From the NCBI RefSeq assembly GCF_004099695.1, contig NZ_SCHL01000010.1, forward strand, positions 1 to 64,000: a DNA stretch of 64,000 nucleotides, written 5' to 3'. The stretch is from Methanosarcina sp. MSH10X1. GTDB taxonomy: Archaea > Halobacteriota > Methanosarcinia > Methanosarcinales > Methanosarcinaceae. The notes beneath the pieces were generated by a model, which did no database searches, had not been told where the DNA came from, and saw only the letters and a program-made list of their open reading frames with translations. A program made the position numbers and the translations under genes. The stretch's first letter is position 1; every line of letters starts with the position of its first letter. This document shows positions 45,800 to 54,857 of the stretch, one piece after another.

Positions 45800-48322
45800 A
45801 TGAGTTCTCAGGAACATCCTGTATCATCATTCCAAGACAGAATAAAATCCAGCTTGCCTTATACTCTGGCGGTTGCGATAATCGGTTTTATATCTCTGTG
45901 GGTCAGAACACTTCCTTCGGATACCGTTTTTTTTCCTGGAGGGATCGTAAAATTCGCGACCAATGACGCCTGGTACCACATTCGTACTTTAAATGTCCTG
46001 CTTGAAAATTACCCCCACAGGATGTTTTACAATCCCATGACCAATTATCCTCACGGGAGTTACATCCATTTCGGGCCGTTATTCGATCAGATGATCGCGA
46101 TTACTTCCATGATTCTCGGGGCTGGCAGTCCCAGTCCCCAGCTTGTTAATACTATAGGTGCGTACTTCCCTGCCGTGCTGGGTGCACTTATTGTTATCCC
46201 TGTTTACTACATCGGGAAACATCTTGGCGGGCGCAAAGCCGGGCTTCTGGCTGCAATCCTTATTGCCTTCGCTCCAGGGCAGTTCCTGTCCCGTTCACTG
46301 ATCGGTTTTACGGATCATCATGTTGCCGAATCACTATTCAGCACTTTCTTTATGATGTTTTTCATGCTTGCGCTGATCTCGGCAAAGGAGAAAAAGCTGC
46401 GCCTTGAAGACGTGTTCAATAAGAATTTCGATATCCTGAAAGAGCCTTTGCTATACTCGGTTGTTGCTGGTGTGATGTATTCCGCCTACCAGCTTTCATG
46501 GCCAGGAGGGTCTCTTTTCCTACTAATAGCTCTTGTTTACGCCGTATTCCAGTACATACTTGACAATTTCCGCAATGAATCGAGTGATTATCTCGGGTTT
46601 GCAGGCATTGTTACCTTTCTGGTAAGTGCAATACTTATCCTTCCCTTTGTGCACCCTGATATGGGTTTTTCCCTGTATTACTATTCATGGTTCCATGTGG
46701 TGACTGCACTCGGAACAATGGCAAGCTTTGCAGCTCTGAGTTTCCTTGAAAGGGAGTTCAAAAGAAAGCAGTTAAAGGCTTATTACTTCCCGCTTATAAT
46801 TCTCGGAGCTGGCATTCTCGGACTCCTGATTGCTAAAATCGTGTCTCCTTCGCTTTATTCCCTGATTATACATGCCCCGACAACTGTCTTCATGATTCAG
46901 CAGGGAGGGCCTTCTACTATTGGTGAGGCCAGTTCCATATTCTACCAGGGCGGCGTATTCACTCTTTCAAAGGCTTTTGCAAACTTCACTGCTACAGGTT
47001 TTCTGGCTTCTCTGCTCGGGATGCTAGTTCTGGCTGCAAGCCTGTTCAGAAGACCAAAACCCCAGGAAGTACTGGTTCTTATCTGGAGCTTTTTTATTCT
47101 CCTTGCAATTTACGGCCAGAACCGGTTTGCATATTACTATTCCATAAATGTTTCAATCCTGGGTGCTTATCTGGGAGGACTGCTGCTTGACAGGGTAAAA
47201 TGGAGTGAACTTGACCAGAAGTTCAAAAGTAATGTAAGGTCGCCTGCGGATATTCCTAATGCTTTTAAATTTATCAAAATACAGCAGGTTCTTGCAGTTC
47301 TTGCTATAGTAGTATTTCTGATTTATCCGGTGTACGGATCTGCAATGTATCAGGCAAAAGGCTCAAACGAGCCCAATGAACCCTGGCTGGAAGCTACTTT
47401 GTGGCTTCGTTCAAACACGCCTGATCCCGGAATGGACTTCAACGCCATTTACGAAGCCCCTGAAGACGGTGAGCTTTTCGCGTATCCTGATACCGCATAC
47501 GGTGTTATGTCCTGGTGGGATTACGGTCACTATATAGAATATTTCGGTCACCGGATGCCCAATGCTAATCCCTTCCAGGCAGGCGTAGGAGGCCGCAGGA
47601 CAAGCATTGATGAGGAAAATCAGCCAGGTGCTGCATCATTTTTCACAGCCCAATCCGAAGGGGAGGCAAGTGCCGTGCTTGAAGCCGTAGACCCGCGGCC
47701 TGATAAAACAGGAGCACGTTACATAATGTCTGACGCCAGAATGGCTACGGATATATTCGGTGCAATGCCTGCGTGGACTCTCGATACCGAAGGGTACTTT
47801 CAACCTTACTGGACAGGGAGTGGGTACCAGAATATACCTTCGACCCGATACTTCAACTCGATGGAAGCAAGACTTCACATTTTTGATGCAAACGGTTTGA
47901 AGCAGTACCGTATGGTCTATGAGACCCAGGCCTATCAGACCGATGAGGTAGGATATAAGCAGGTCTACAATTTCTTCTCCGGAGGCAATATTCCTGAAAC
48001 AAATACCGGTTATCTCAAGGTCTTCGAGTACGTCAAAGGTGCAAATATAACAGGTACGGCTTCCTCCAATGAGATTGTTAAAATAAGCACTACAATTCTT
48101 ACAGGGCAGGGACGGACCTTTGAGTACACACAATCAACAACTGCGGACTCTGCGGGCAGGTACGAATTTACAGTGCCCTATTCAACCGAAGGTCCCATTG
48201 CCGGCGAAACCCAGTTCGATACTGCACCTGTGGGACCCTACGTGGTGAGCTATGGCGACACAACGAGAGAAGTAAGAGTAAGTGAAGAGGCTGTGTTAAA
48301 CGGAGAAGAGATAAAGGTCTAA
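45800..48322 (+). CDS. aglB: Archaeal oligosaccharyltransferase AglB (STT3)
   Basis: 840 residues. This membrane enzyme transfers the lipid-linked glycan to Asn in N-x-S/T sites of surface proteins. The first external loop has the acidic TNDAWYH motif (Asp56), about 13 transmembrane helices follow to about residue 515, and the catalytic WWDYG is at 572-576. The C-terminal extension ends in a beta domain (GPYVVSYGDTTREVRVSEEAV). AAAGGGG precedes the ATG. It closes the glycan locus and explains the sequon-rich exported proteins in the window. Confidence 0.95.
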   Translation: MSSQEHPVSSFQDRIKSSLPYTLAVAIIGFISLWVRTLPSDTVFFPGGIVKFATNDAWYHIRTLNVLLENYPHRMFYNPMTNYPHGSYIHFGPLFDQMIAITSMILGAGSPSPQLVNTIGAYFPAVLGALIVIPVYYIGKHLGGRKAGLLAAILIAFAPGQFLSRSLIGFTDHHVAESLFSTFFMMFFMLALISAKEKKLRLEDVFNKNFDILKEPLLYSVVAGVMYSAYQLSWPGGSLFLLIALVYAVFQYILDNFRNESSDYLGFAGIVTFLVSAILILPFVHPDMGFSLYYYSWFHVVTALGTMASFAALSFLEREFKRKQLKAYYFPLIILGAGILGLLIAKIVSPSLYSLIIHAPTTVFMIQQGGPSTIGEASSIFYQGGVFTLSKAFANFTATGFLASLLGMLVLAASLFRRPKPQEVLVLIWSFFILLAIYGQNRFAYYYSINVSILGAYLGGLLLDRVKWSELDQKFKSNVRSPADIPNAFKFIKIQQVLAVLAIVVFLIYPVYGSAMYQAKGSNEPNEPWLEATLWLRSNTPDPGMDFNAIYEAPEDGELFAYPDTAYGVMSWWDYGHYIEYFGHRMPNANPFQAGVGGRRTSIDEENQPGAASFFTAQSEGEASAVLEAVDPRPDKTGARYIMSDARMATDIFGAMPAWTLDTEGYFQPYWTGSGYQNIPSTRYFNSMEARLHIFDANGLKQYRMVYETQAYQTDEVGYKQVYNFFSGGNIPETNTGYLKVFEYVKGANITGTASSNEIVKISTTILTGQGRTFEYTQSTTADSAGRYEFTVPYSTEGPIAGETQFDTAPVGPYVVSYGDTTREVRVSEEAVLNGEEIKV

Positions 48323-48500
48323 AGCAGTACGGAGTGTGCTATTGCTTACTCTCCTGCACCTCTCCCTCTTTTCCTTATGCCTTTATTTCTTAGCTCTATA
48401 TTGTCCGTCTTGCTTTTGAGCCAGATTTGTAGAATCTTTATTAATTTTTCCCGCTACCTAGATATACTATTAAAAAAACCTACTTTGCAGGTGAAGCGTG

Positions 48501-48998
48501 ATGGAAACCCCTATAATAGGCCGAGTGTGGAAGTTCGGAAACGATATTGATACGGATGTGATAATTCCCGGAAAATACCTGCGGACTAAGGATATGCAGG
48601 TTTTTGCAGCTCATGCAATGGAAGGCATTGACCCCGAGTTTGCAGAAAAGGTAAAACCAGGGGATATTATCGTGGCAGGCAGCAATTTCGGCTGTGGCTC
48701 GTCAAGGGAACAGGCTCCCCTCGCTTTAAAACACGCAGGTATAGCCTGCGTTGTCGCAAAATCTTTCGCAAGGATTTTCTTCCGAAATGCAATCAACGTG
48801 GGGCTACCTCTTATGGAAGCTGATGTCGAATGCCAGGAAGGCGACGAGATCAGGGTTGACCTGTTAAAAGGCGAGGTTATAGTTCCGGGAAAAGGTACGT
48901 TTAGAGGGAATAAACTGCCGGATTTCCTGCTCCAGATACTTGCTGACGGCGGGCTTGTAGCTCACAGAAAGAAAATCCAGGACGAGCAAAAGGAATAA
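48501..48998 (+). CDS. Homoaconitase / 3-isopropylmalate dehydratase small subunit
   Basis: 165 residues of the LeuD/AksE family. [17 protein letters not shown] near 62 is the family core. The substrate loop reads YLRT (26-29); from studies of M. jannaschii paralogues, as I recall them, an Arg here goes with homoaconitase activity (AksE, coenzyme B pathway), while a hydrophobic loop goes with isopropylmalate. GGTGA precedes; ATG 48501 is the likely start (GTG 48498 is alternative). The large subunit is not in the window. Confidence 0.85.
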   Translation: METPIIGRVWKFGNDIDTDVIIPGKYLRTKDMQVFAAHAMEGIDPEFAEKVKPGDIIVAGSNFGCGSSREQAPLALKHAGIACVVAKSFARIFFRNAINVGLPLMEADVECQEGDEIRVDLLKGEVIVPGKGTFRGNKLPDFLLQILADGGLVAHRKKIQDEQKE

Positions 48999-49094
48999 CC
49001 TGGTTCCATGAATACTGGAACTGAGTTGAAATTTAACTTTTATTCAAAGCAATCAATCACCTAAAAAACAGATCCTCCAAAACAATCGATACCT

Positions 49095-49973
49095 ATGATT
49101 TTTCCTGATGAATATAAACATGTGGGCGTGACTAAATCTTCCTGCCCTGGCACTGAAGAGCCAATCTACTTTCTGACTGACTACCTTATTGCCGAAAAGG
49201 AAAACCCTCAGACCGGCGGCTCCGAATATGCAGTCTATCACGTGAAAAAAAATGGAGAGGGGCTGCTCAGGAAAGTTGAAGCCCTCGAAACTATAGCTTC
49301 GGGAGAAGAGATAGTAAAATATGACCGGGAACTGAACATAAAAGACCGCACACTTCTGATCGAGACTGCCGGAAGACTCTGTGCCGGCAAAGTGAATACG
49401 GTAATCTTTACAGGTGTGGACCGGCACGTTACTTTTGTCCATAAGCCTGATCCCTCAAGCATTCTTGAACTCGAAATCCTTGACGTTGCTCCTCCTTATC
49501 CTTCCTGGCTTTCACTGGTTGTGCGAAGGCTTGAAGCCAGTGGAATTTTTGGCGATCTGCAGGTGAAGTTTATCGAAAAGGTAATTAACCTCAGGCAATT
49601 CGAAGGGAAAAATACCGTTTTCCCGTGCAGCGCATCAGGACTGGAGGGAAAATGCCTGGATTCGGATGTTCTCACAGAAAATGGGCATTTGCTGGTAGGA
49701 TGCGAAATTTCAAAGACCCTTTTTGAGATGCGTTTTCCTCAACTTGAGTATTCCTTTGTAAATATCTGTCCTTTCAAGTCCGAAATAGTTGTGCCCTCGA
49801 AATCTTTTATTACGCGCTGCTGCAGGTCCGAGAATTCAGGGTTTGTAAGTATCTCGGGTTTTGATGGCGCCGTAGTTCACTGGGGAGCATCGGAGTACCA
49901 GGTTGCTGAGGCTATCCGGAACCTTGTAAACAGCCTGAAGCTGCGATCTGAGGATTCAAATACGCAGCCTTGA
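49095..49973 (+). CDS. Conserved hypothetical methanogen protein
   Basis: 292 residues; I do not recognise a characterised family. It is soluble, mixed alpha/beta, with scattered Cys (for example TRCCRSE near 250) but no clear metal motif. The start MIFPDEYKHVGV has no strong ribosome binding site. It lies 96 nt after the LeuD-like gene on the same strand, so a link to coenzyme B or leucine metabolism is possible but unproven. Confidence 0.7.
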   Translation: MIFPDEYKHVGVTKSSCPGTEEPIYFLTDYLIAEKENPQTGGSEYAVYHVKKNGEGLLRKVEALETIASGEEIVKYDRELNIKDRTLLIETAGRLCAGKVNTVIFTGVDRHVTFVHKPDPSSILELEILDVAPPYPSWLSLVVRRLEASGIFGDLQVKFIEKVINLRQFEGKNTVFPCSASGLEGKCLDSDVLTENGHLLVGCEISKTLFEMRFPQLEYSFVNICPFKSEIVVPSKSFITRCCRSENSGFVSISGFDGAVVHWGASEYQVAEAIRNLVNSLKLRSEDSNTQP

Positions 49974-50608
49974 AAATTTAACTGTAGCTTTTCCAATCGC
50001 CTGCAATGAATATATTACGAAACAATGGTCTATCCAGACCATGTACCCGGAACAGTTAAAAATGAAAAAATAGAATTGCAGGTACCTACTCGAAACCTTC
50101 AGCCAAACTTATACTGGCTCCTCGGTTTAAACCAGTGCTCCATACGCAGCATCTGCTGCTTTTTCCATTTAATCTCATTCCCTGCTAATAATTTATATTC
50201 TTTTTTAGACCCTCTATGAATTGTTCTGAATTTTCCAAGCGAATATTCTTATTTAGCCCATGAGCCCAAATCAGGGTCATAAGCTTTTTGTTCTTTGCCG
50301 AGTGGGGCAAGAATTATTGACCAATCTATTAACCTTACTCCGGCTTATCCTGACCAGCTTCCTGTGAAACAACCTACAACTTGACTGAAAATATCAAATA
50401 TGAATACACAAATAAGTAAATAAAAAGAAGAAATAGGTAAAAATTAGAAAAGCCTATTATCTATAAAGTACATAAATTTAAAGGATCAATTTACGGTGAC
50501 GCTCGCAAAGTAAGGGGACGAGATGGGAACGTCAAGAGTTAAGCGATCTAATGTAATCATTGTCTTTTCCTGTTACAAAATAAAATTGAAGTGTAGGGAT
50601 TTGATACT
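49974..50608. other. Intergenic stretch with a hairpin
   Basis: About 635 bases. ATGGTCT (50025-50031) and AGACCAT (50036-50042) form a perfect 7-bp inverted repeat with a 4-nt spacer, 52 nt past the preceding stop. The right half is AT-rich with a GC-richer block at about 50490-50535. No gene is supported. Confidence 0.5.
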
Positions 50609-51055
50609 ATGTTCTGGCTCATGCTTGCATGGCTTGTCGGGGTTCTTGCAGGGGTTTTCATTCTAAAGATCTTGCTCATAATGGCTGCAGTGCAGGTTTC
50701 AATTGCTTATAACTCAATCCTCGGACGTAATGTTCAGGCGAAATATCAACAGGTGAACGTGATACCTGACTGGGTCAAAACTCTCGCCGACGATAATATA
50801 TACCAGCGTTATTCGATTGATCCTCCACGCTTTGTGGCATATCCGTCATTTTATAGAAGTGGCTTCAAGTTTTTTGATGATCACAACTATAAATATGCCA
50901 TTTCTTATGACGGCACTGGTAAGTACACAGTTTATAGAAAATTGAGCTCTGAACCGTCGGGCAATAAACTAAAATCCGCGGTCGAAGGAAAGTCTAAAAC
51001 AAAGGAAAGTCTAAAACGAAGGTATGACCCAAAACCGTTGACCCGAAACCGTTGA
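50609..51055 (+). CDS. Small membrane-anchored protein with repeat-eroded tail
   Basis: 148 residues. One or two hydrophobic helices at 3-33 (LAWLVGVLAGVFILKILLIMAAVQVSIAY) precede a soluble domain with Tyr-rich strands (YPSFYRSGFKFFDDHNYKYAISYDGTGKYTVYRK). No family is recognised. The last about 25 residues are encoded by short tandem repeats (two 17-bp and the start of three 14-bp units), so the present C-terminus is probably a product of repeat expansion. A GTAGGG lies upstream of the ATG. Confidence 0.65.
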   Translation: MFWLMLAWLVGVLAGVFILKILLIMAAVQVSIAYNSILGRNVQAKYQQVNVIPDWVKTLADDNIYQRYSIDPPRFVAYPSFYRSGFKFFDDHNYKYAISYDGTGKYTVYRKLSSEPSGNKLKSAVEGKSKTKESLKRRYDPKPLTRNR

Positions 51056-51066
51056 CTCGAAACCGT
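50984..51066. repeat. Two short tandem arrays at the 3' end of the small membrane gene
   Basis: Two 17-bp units (50984-51000, 51001-51017; GGAAAGTCTAAAAC core) are followed by three 14-bp units (51025-51038, 51039-51052, 51053-51066; TGACCCGAAACCGT type). Neither unit length is a multiple of three, so changes in copy number shift the reading frame of the gene they invade. Confidence 0.85.
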
Positions 51067-51069
51067 TGC

Positions 51070-51306
51070 GCCGGTCGATCACGCTCCGGTTATACCGGTC
51101 TAGATAAAGCATGAGTTTTTGATAAAACTTTTTTTGAAAAAGTTTTCGCTCAAGCCTTTTCAAAAAAGGCTTGCGTTTCGCCGGTCGATCACGCCGCTAC
51201 GTTATTTTCGATAAAGCATAGTTTTTGATAAAACTTTTTTTGAAAAAGTTTTCGCTCAAGCTTTTTTTGAAAAGGCTTGCGGACAAGCTCTTTTTTGAAA
51301 AGGCTT
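51070..51306. repeat. Large hairpin-rich intergenic repeat, two copies
   Basis: Copies at about 51070-51175 and 51180-51279 each begin GCCGGTCGATCACGC and continue through GATAAAGCAT, a long AAAACTTTTTT/GAAAAAGTTTT hairpin (51124-51146 in copy 1) and an AAGCC-type hairpin (51152-51172). A third AAGCTCTTTTTTG/AAAAGGCTT hairpin is at 51285-51306. This style of intergenic repeat is, to my memory, frequent in Methanosarcina genomes. The stretch to 51510 has no gene. Confidence 0.85.
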
Positions 51307-51510
51307 GTATTTTGAGAAGGGTTTTTATCTTTTCCGAAGACATAACTTTAAATCTGATTGTGGATTTATGGGTCATCAAAAGGGTGACAATCAAGTCATA
51401 TAGACAACTATACGGCTTTTGATTCTCAAACGTTCTCATATGCTGAGGGTTTTCGCGTCCTTAAATGTTAATCTGTACAATTTGTAAAACGAAACCGGAG
51501 TAAATATTTG

Positions 51511-52071
51511 ATGTCTTTCCTGACTAATTTCCTTCTAGGGCTTGGGCTTGCAATGGATGCATTTGCGGTTTCTATGTCCAGTGGCACTACGATAAGACCT
51601 TTCCGGCTCAGTGATGCCCTGAAGCTGGCTTTCTTTTTCGGAGGATTCCAGGCTTTAATGCCTGTGCTGGGCTGGCTTGGAGGGAGTGCAGTAAGCGGCT
51701 TTGTTTCGGACTATGCTCCCTGGATTGCTTTTGGGCTTCTAGCCTTTATCGGAGGCAAAATGATTTATGAGGCTCTTTACGGAAGTCCTGAAGGAAAGGT
51801 AAGTTCTCTTAATTATTCGGTACTTTTTGTGCTCGCAGTTGCTACAAGCATAGACGCCCTTGCTGTGGGGATCAGTTTTGCGTTTCTAAATACGCCTATT
51901 CTTGAGCCTGTAATTATAATAGGCTGCGTGACCTTTTTCATGTCTTTCTGCGGTGCACTCCTTGGATACAGGATAGGTTATTTCTTTGAGCACGAAGTCG
52001 AGATCATCGGAGGTCTTATCCTTGTAGGGCTCGGCGTAAAGATTCTTGCCGAACACCTGCTCTGGATCTGA
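51511..52071 (+). CDS. mntP: Manganese efflux pump
   Basis: 186 residues with six transmembrane helices in two repeats. The conserved acidic residues lie in AMDAFAVSMSSG (helix 1) and SIDALAVGISFAF (helix 4), the signature of MntP (formerly YebN), which exports Mn(II). CCGGAG at 51495-51500 allows ATG 51511 or the adjacent TTG 51508. No yybP-ykoY-type riboswitch is seen upstream; instead the large repeat ends about 200 nt before it. Confidence 0.9.
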   Translation: MSFLTNFLLGLGLAMDAFAVSMSSGTTIRPFRLSDALKLAFFFGGFQALMPVLGWLGGSAVSGFVSDYAPWIAFGLLAFIGGKMIYEALYGSPEGKVSSLNYSVLFVLAVATSIDALAVGISFAFLNTPILEPVIIIGCVTFFMSFCGALLGYRIGYFFEHEVEIIGGLILVGLGVKILAEHLLWI

Positions 52072-52104
52072 GAAGCCGCAGAATCTCAAAAACTTACGCC
52101 AGAT

Positions 52105-52112
52105 TCATATAC
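52105..52112 (+). promoter_or_regulatory. TATA-like box of the dehydrogenase gene
   Basis: TCATATAC lies about 27 nt before the ATG at 52136, with no ribosome binding site in between; the message is probably leaderless. Confidence 0.4.
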
Positions 52113-52135
52113 CTCAAACTATAGATGCAGTTAGC

Positions 52136-53128
52136 ATGAAACTGGCTGTAATCGAAGGTGATGGGATTGGCAGGGAGGTAATCCCTGCGGCTGTCAAAGT
52201 CCTTGATGCTTTCGGGCTTGAGTTTGAGATAGTGCCCCTGGAGCTCGGCTACACCCGATGGGAAAGAACAGGGACTGCAATGTCGAGTGAAGATCTCGAT
52301 ACTATAAAAGGATGCGACGCTGTGCTCTTTGGGGCAGTCACCACTGTGCCGGACCCGAGTTATAAAAGTGTTCTCCTGACCATCCGAAAGGAACTGGATC
52401 TGTATGCAAATATCAGGCCTGTAAAACCTCTCCCCGGCATAACCGGAGTTGCCGGCAGAAATGACTTCGATTTTATTATTGTAAGGGAAAACACTGAAGG
52501 GCTGTACTCGGGAATTGAGGAGATAGGACCTGAACTTTCCTGGACAAAAAGAATCATCACCCGAAAAGGGTCCGAGCGGATTGCCGAATACGCCTGTAAG
52601 CTTGCAAAAGAAAGGAAGAACAGGCTGACCATTGTCCATAAATCCAATGTCCTCAAATCCGACAAACTTTTCCTCGATGTTTGCAGGAAGACCGCTGCTG
52701 CTTATGGCATAGAATATGGGGATATGCTTGTTGACTCGATGGCGTACAGCCTTATCATGCACCCTGAAAGGTATGATGTTGTGGTTACAACAAACCTCTT
52801 CGGAGATATCCTGAGTGATATGTGTGCAGCTCTTGTCGGAAGCCTTGGCCTTGTCCCGAGTGCCAATATAGGAGATAGATATGCTTTTTTCGAGCCTGTG
52901 CATGGGAGCGCGCCCGATATTGCCGGAAAGGGCATTGCAAATCCGCTTGCCGCAATTCTCTGCGTAAAGATGCTGCTGGAATGGATGGGGGAGTCCCGAT
53001 CCCGAATTATAGATGAGGCAATAGCCCATGTGCTTCAAAAGAAAATCATCACTCCTGACCTTGGAGGAACGGCAAGCACAATAGAAGTCGGAAACGCGGT
53101 TGCGGAATATATAGTTAAAAATGTGTGA
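52136..53128 (+). CDS. Homoisocitrate / 3-isopropylmalate dehydrogenase
   Basis: 330 residues of the decarboxylating beta-hydroxyacid dehydrogenase family. Visible are [14 protein letters not shown], the substrate motif [37 protein letters not shown], and the metal/NAD region [11 protein letters not shown] and [18 protein letters not shown]. The RKGSERI and [12 protein letters not shown] wording is closer to the AksF paralogue of M. jannaschii than to its LeuB, as I recall both, which suits the YLRT dehydratase nearby; LeuB cannot be excluded. Translation starts at ATG 52136; an upstream in-frame ATG at 52046 would add 30 unrelated residues over mntP. Confidence 0.85.
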   Translation: MKLAVIEGDGIGREVIPAAVKVLDAFGLEFEIVPLELGYTRWERTGTAMSSEDLDTIKGCDAVLFGAVTTVPDPSYKSVLLTIRKELDLYANIRPVKPLPGITGVAGRNDFDFIIVRENTEGLYSGIEEIGPELSWTKRIITRKGSERIAEYACKLAKERKNRLTIVHKSNVLKSDKLFLDVCRKTAAAYGIEYGDMLVDSMAYSLIMHPERYDVVVTTNLFGDILSDMCAALVGSLGLVPSANIGDRYAFFEPVHGSAPDIAGKGIANPLAAILCVKMLLEWMGESRSRIIDEAIAHVLQKKIITPDLGGTASTIEVGNAVAEYIVKNV

Positions 53129-53262
53129 AAAGTTCAATCAGGCAGGCTGGTGATCCCTCCTGCCAGAGGAGAGCTTTTAATGTTTTAGACCCTTTTTCTA
53201 ATAGGATGCAGTTAGACTTTTGTCAAAAATACTGCACTCTAATTCCGATGTATAACTGACGG

Positions 53263-53898
53263 ATGAATGGGGGTTTTGTTCTGCGCCAATTTTTCGATGT
53301 CTCATTGCCTATTACGGAAGAAATGGTTGTATATCCGGGAAAGCCGGAACCTTCTATTGAGAGATATGCCTCTATCCCCAGGGATAAGGTAAACGAGTCT
53401 ATCCTGACTCTGGGAAGTCATACAGGTACTCACGTAGAATCAAGACTGCATCTTCGTGAAGGAAGAGAAGGAGCTGCTGATCTGCCTCTTGATCATTTTT
53501 ACGGAAAATGCAGAGTCTTTGATCTTATTCATGTGGAAAACGAGATTCGCAGGCAGGATCTTGAAGCGTTTGAAATACAGCCTGGAGAGATAGTGCTTCT
53601 AAAGACCAGAAACTCGGCTCTGGGTTACGTGAAATTCCTTGAAAATTACGTGCACCTTAAAATGGACGCAGCTGAATACCTCGTCAATGCCGGAATCAAA
53701 ACCCTGGGATTTGATTATCTTAGCGTTAAAAAACCTGAAGGGGACGACGAAGTCCGCGAAATCCTTATCAATAACGCTACTTTGTTTTTAGGACTCAACC
53801 TTGCCGGTGTGCATGAAGGAGAGTATACATTTTTAGGTCTGCCTCTCCGAATAAATACAGATGGAGCTCCGGCGAGAGTGATGCTGGTTAAGGAGTAA
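53263..53898 (+). CDS. Cyclase-family (kynurenine formamidase-like) hydrolase
   Basis: 211 residues. The family metal motif appears as SHTGTHVESRLH, where most relatives have HxGTHxDxPxH: Asp is replaced by Glu and Pro by Arg, so activity may differ. DVSLPI at the start and LGFDYLSV near 145 also match. Characterised members are metal-dependent amidohydrolases such as KynB. The substrate is unknown. The gene begins 134 nt after the dehydrogenase. Confidence 0.8.
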   Translation: MNGGFVLRQFFDVSLPITEEMVVYPGKPEPSIERYASIPRDKVNESILTLGSHTGTHVESRLHLREGREGAADLPLDHFYGKCRVFDLIHVENEIRRQDLEAFEIQPGEIVLLKTRNSALGYVKFLENYVHLKMDAAEYLVNAGIKTLGFDYLSVKKPEGDDEVREILINNATLFLGLNLAGVHEGEYTFLGLPLRINTDGAPARVMLVKE

Positions 53899-54361
53899 TA
53901 TGCACTATAAGTAACAGGAATTCATAGAATGGTAATAGTATAAAATGGTAATAGTATAAAATATTATAAAAGCATAAAATAGCATAAAATAAAATCAAAA
54001 GGCAGCTAAAATAAACATAAGAAATAGTATAAAATGAGTTAAAAAGCAGCTAAAATACACATAAGAAACAGGTAAAATGAGTTAAAAAGCAGGTAAGATA
54101 AAAGAAAATAAAAATTAAAGATAACTATAGAATAAAAGACTGTAAAATAAAAGATCTAAATAAAAGATCTGAGGTAAAAATCAGAATTCTATAAGTTGCA
54201 AAAGCCGGTAGATTATCTTAAGATACTAAAGCAGGTGTTGAAAAATAGCTGGAAGGGGCAACTTTCCTGTTCCAGAAAGCCCTTCCTATTTAAGTCTGGC
54301 GTATTTTTCTGTTTTTCTTAAGTTTAAAACTTAAGCTCTCTTTTCCTCTTCACTTACTTGA
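53899..54361. other. A-rich intergenic stretch with 44-bp repeats
   Basis: About 460 bases, extremely A-rich on the plus strand. GCAGCTAAAATA...GAGTTAAAAA units of 43-44 bp occur at 54002-54045 and 54046-54088, with a partial third from 54089. Shorter TATAAAAT words repeat before and after. No gene is supported. Confidence 0.7.
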
Positions 54362-54490
54362 TTATTCCTTTTTTCCGGACTTGTTTTTCCCCGTTTGATT
54401 TCTCTGGAAGGTTTGCTTATACTCCCTATAAAGTTCAAACTGCTCATAATAAAGGGCTCTTTCGATTATCTCCTCAAAAAACTCATTCAT
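54362..54490 (-). CDS. 42-residue microprotein, YYEQFE family member 1
   Basis: Reads MNEFFEEIIERALYYEQFEL, then YREYKQTFQRNQTGKNK and SGKKE. A GGGGG eight bases upstream decides the ATG at 54490 over an in-frame ATG at 54568. It is a predicted amphipathic helix with a basic, disordered tail. The ERAxYYEQFExYR core is shared with the microprotein at 54858-54995, so both are real genes. No function is known. Confidence 0.75.
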   Translation of the reverse strand: MNEFFEEIIERALYYEQFELYREYKQTFQRNQTGKNKSGKKE

Positions 54491-54857
54491 ATGGATTCCC
54501 CCTGACCCACATGATATTTCTTTCTCATACCTATAAATGTTTGCCGTTGTGCCGGCAGACCTTCCCAAAAATAGTTATAACATGTCAACCTCTAAACTTA
54601 TCCTGTGGAATTGAGGCAGGACTTTCAGGCTGAAATGGAACCGGTTGAAAGCGAGTTTCTCTCCGCCTTTTATCTGCTGGATATTCTCCTGTACTGCCGA
54701 TTTTTTTCTGACCTTCCTTAAAGCTTACTTTTAAATTACTTTTTGTTGAAACTCACTTCCCAACGTTCCAGTTCTTTAGAGACTTTGCAGCATTTTAATT
54801 TACAGCTTTTACTATGTGAATCAAACTACCCTCGGGCTGGGGGTTAATAAATCAATC
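54491..54857. other. Gap between the two microprotein genes
   Basis: About 370 bases; it includes the leader and probably the promoter of member 1. A GC-richer block at about 54600-54700 has no recognisable structure. Confidence 0.45.

Noticed and set aside
50025-50219. 64-codon frame starting inside the hairpin after the 292-residue gene
   Set aside because: No ribosome binding site, and the composition becomes Phe/Ser/Cys-rich as expected for noncoding DNA.
50984-51306. CRISPR-like array
   Set aside because: Units are 14-17 bp with no unique spacers, and the larger copies are adjacent; no cas genes lie in the window.
52094-53137. 347-codon frame antisense to the AksF/LeuB gene
   Set aside because: Shadow of the recognised dehydrogenase; no start signals and no domain motifs.
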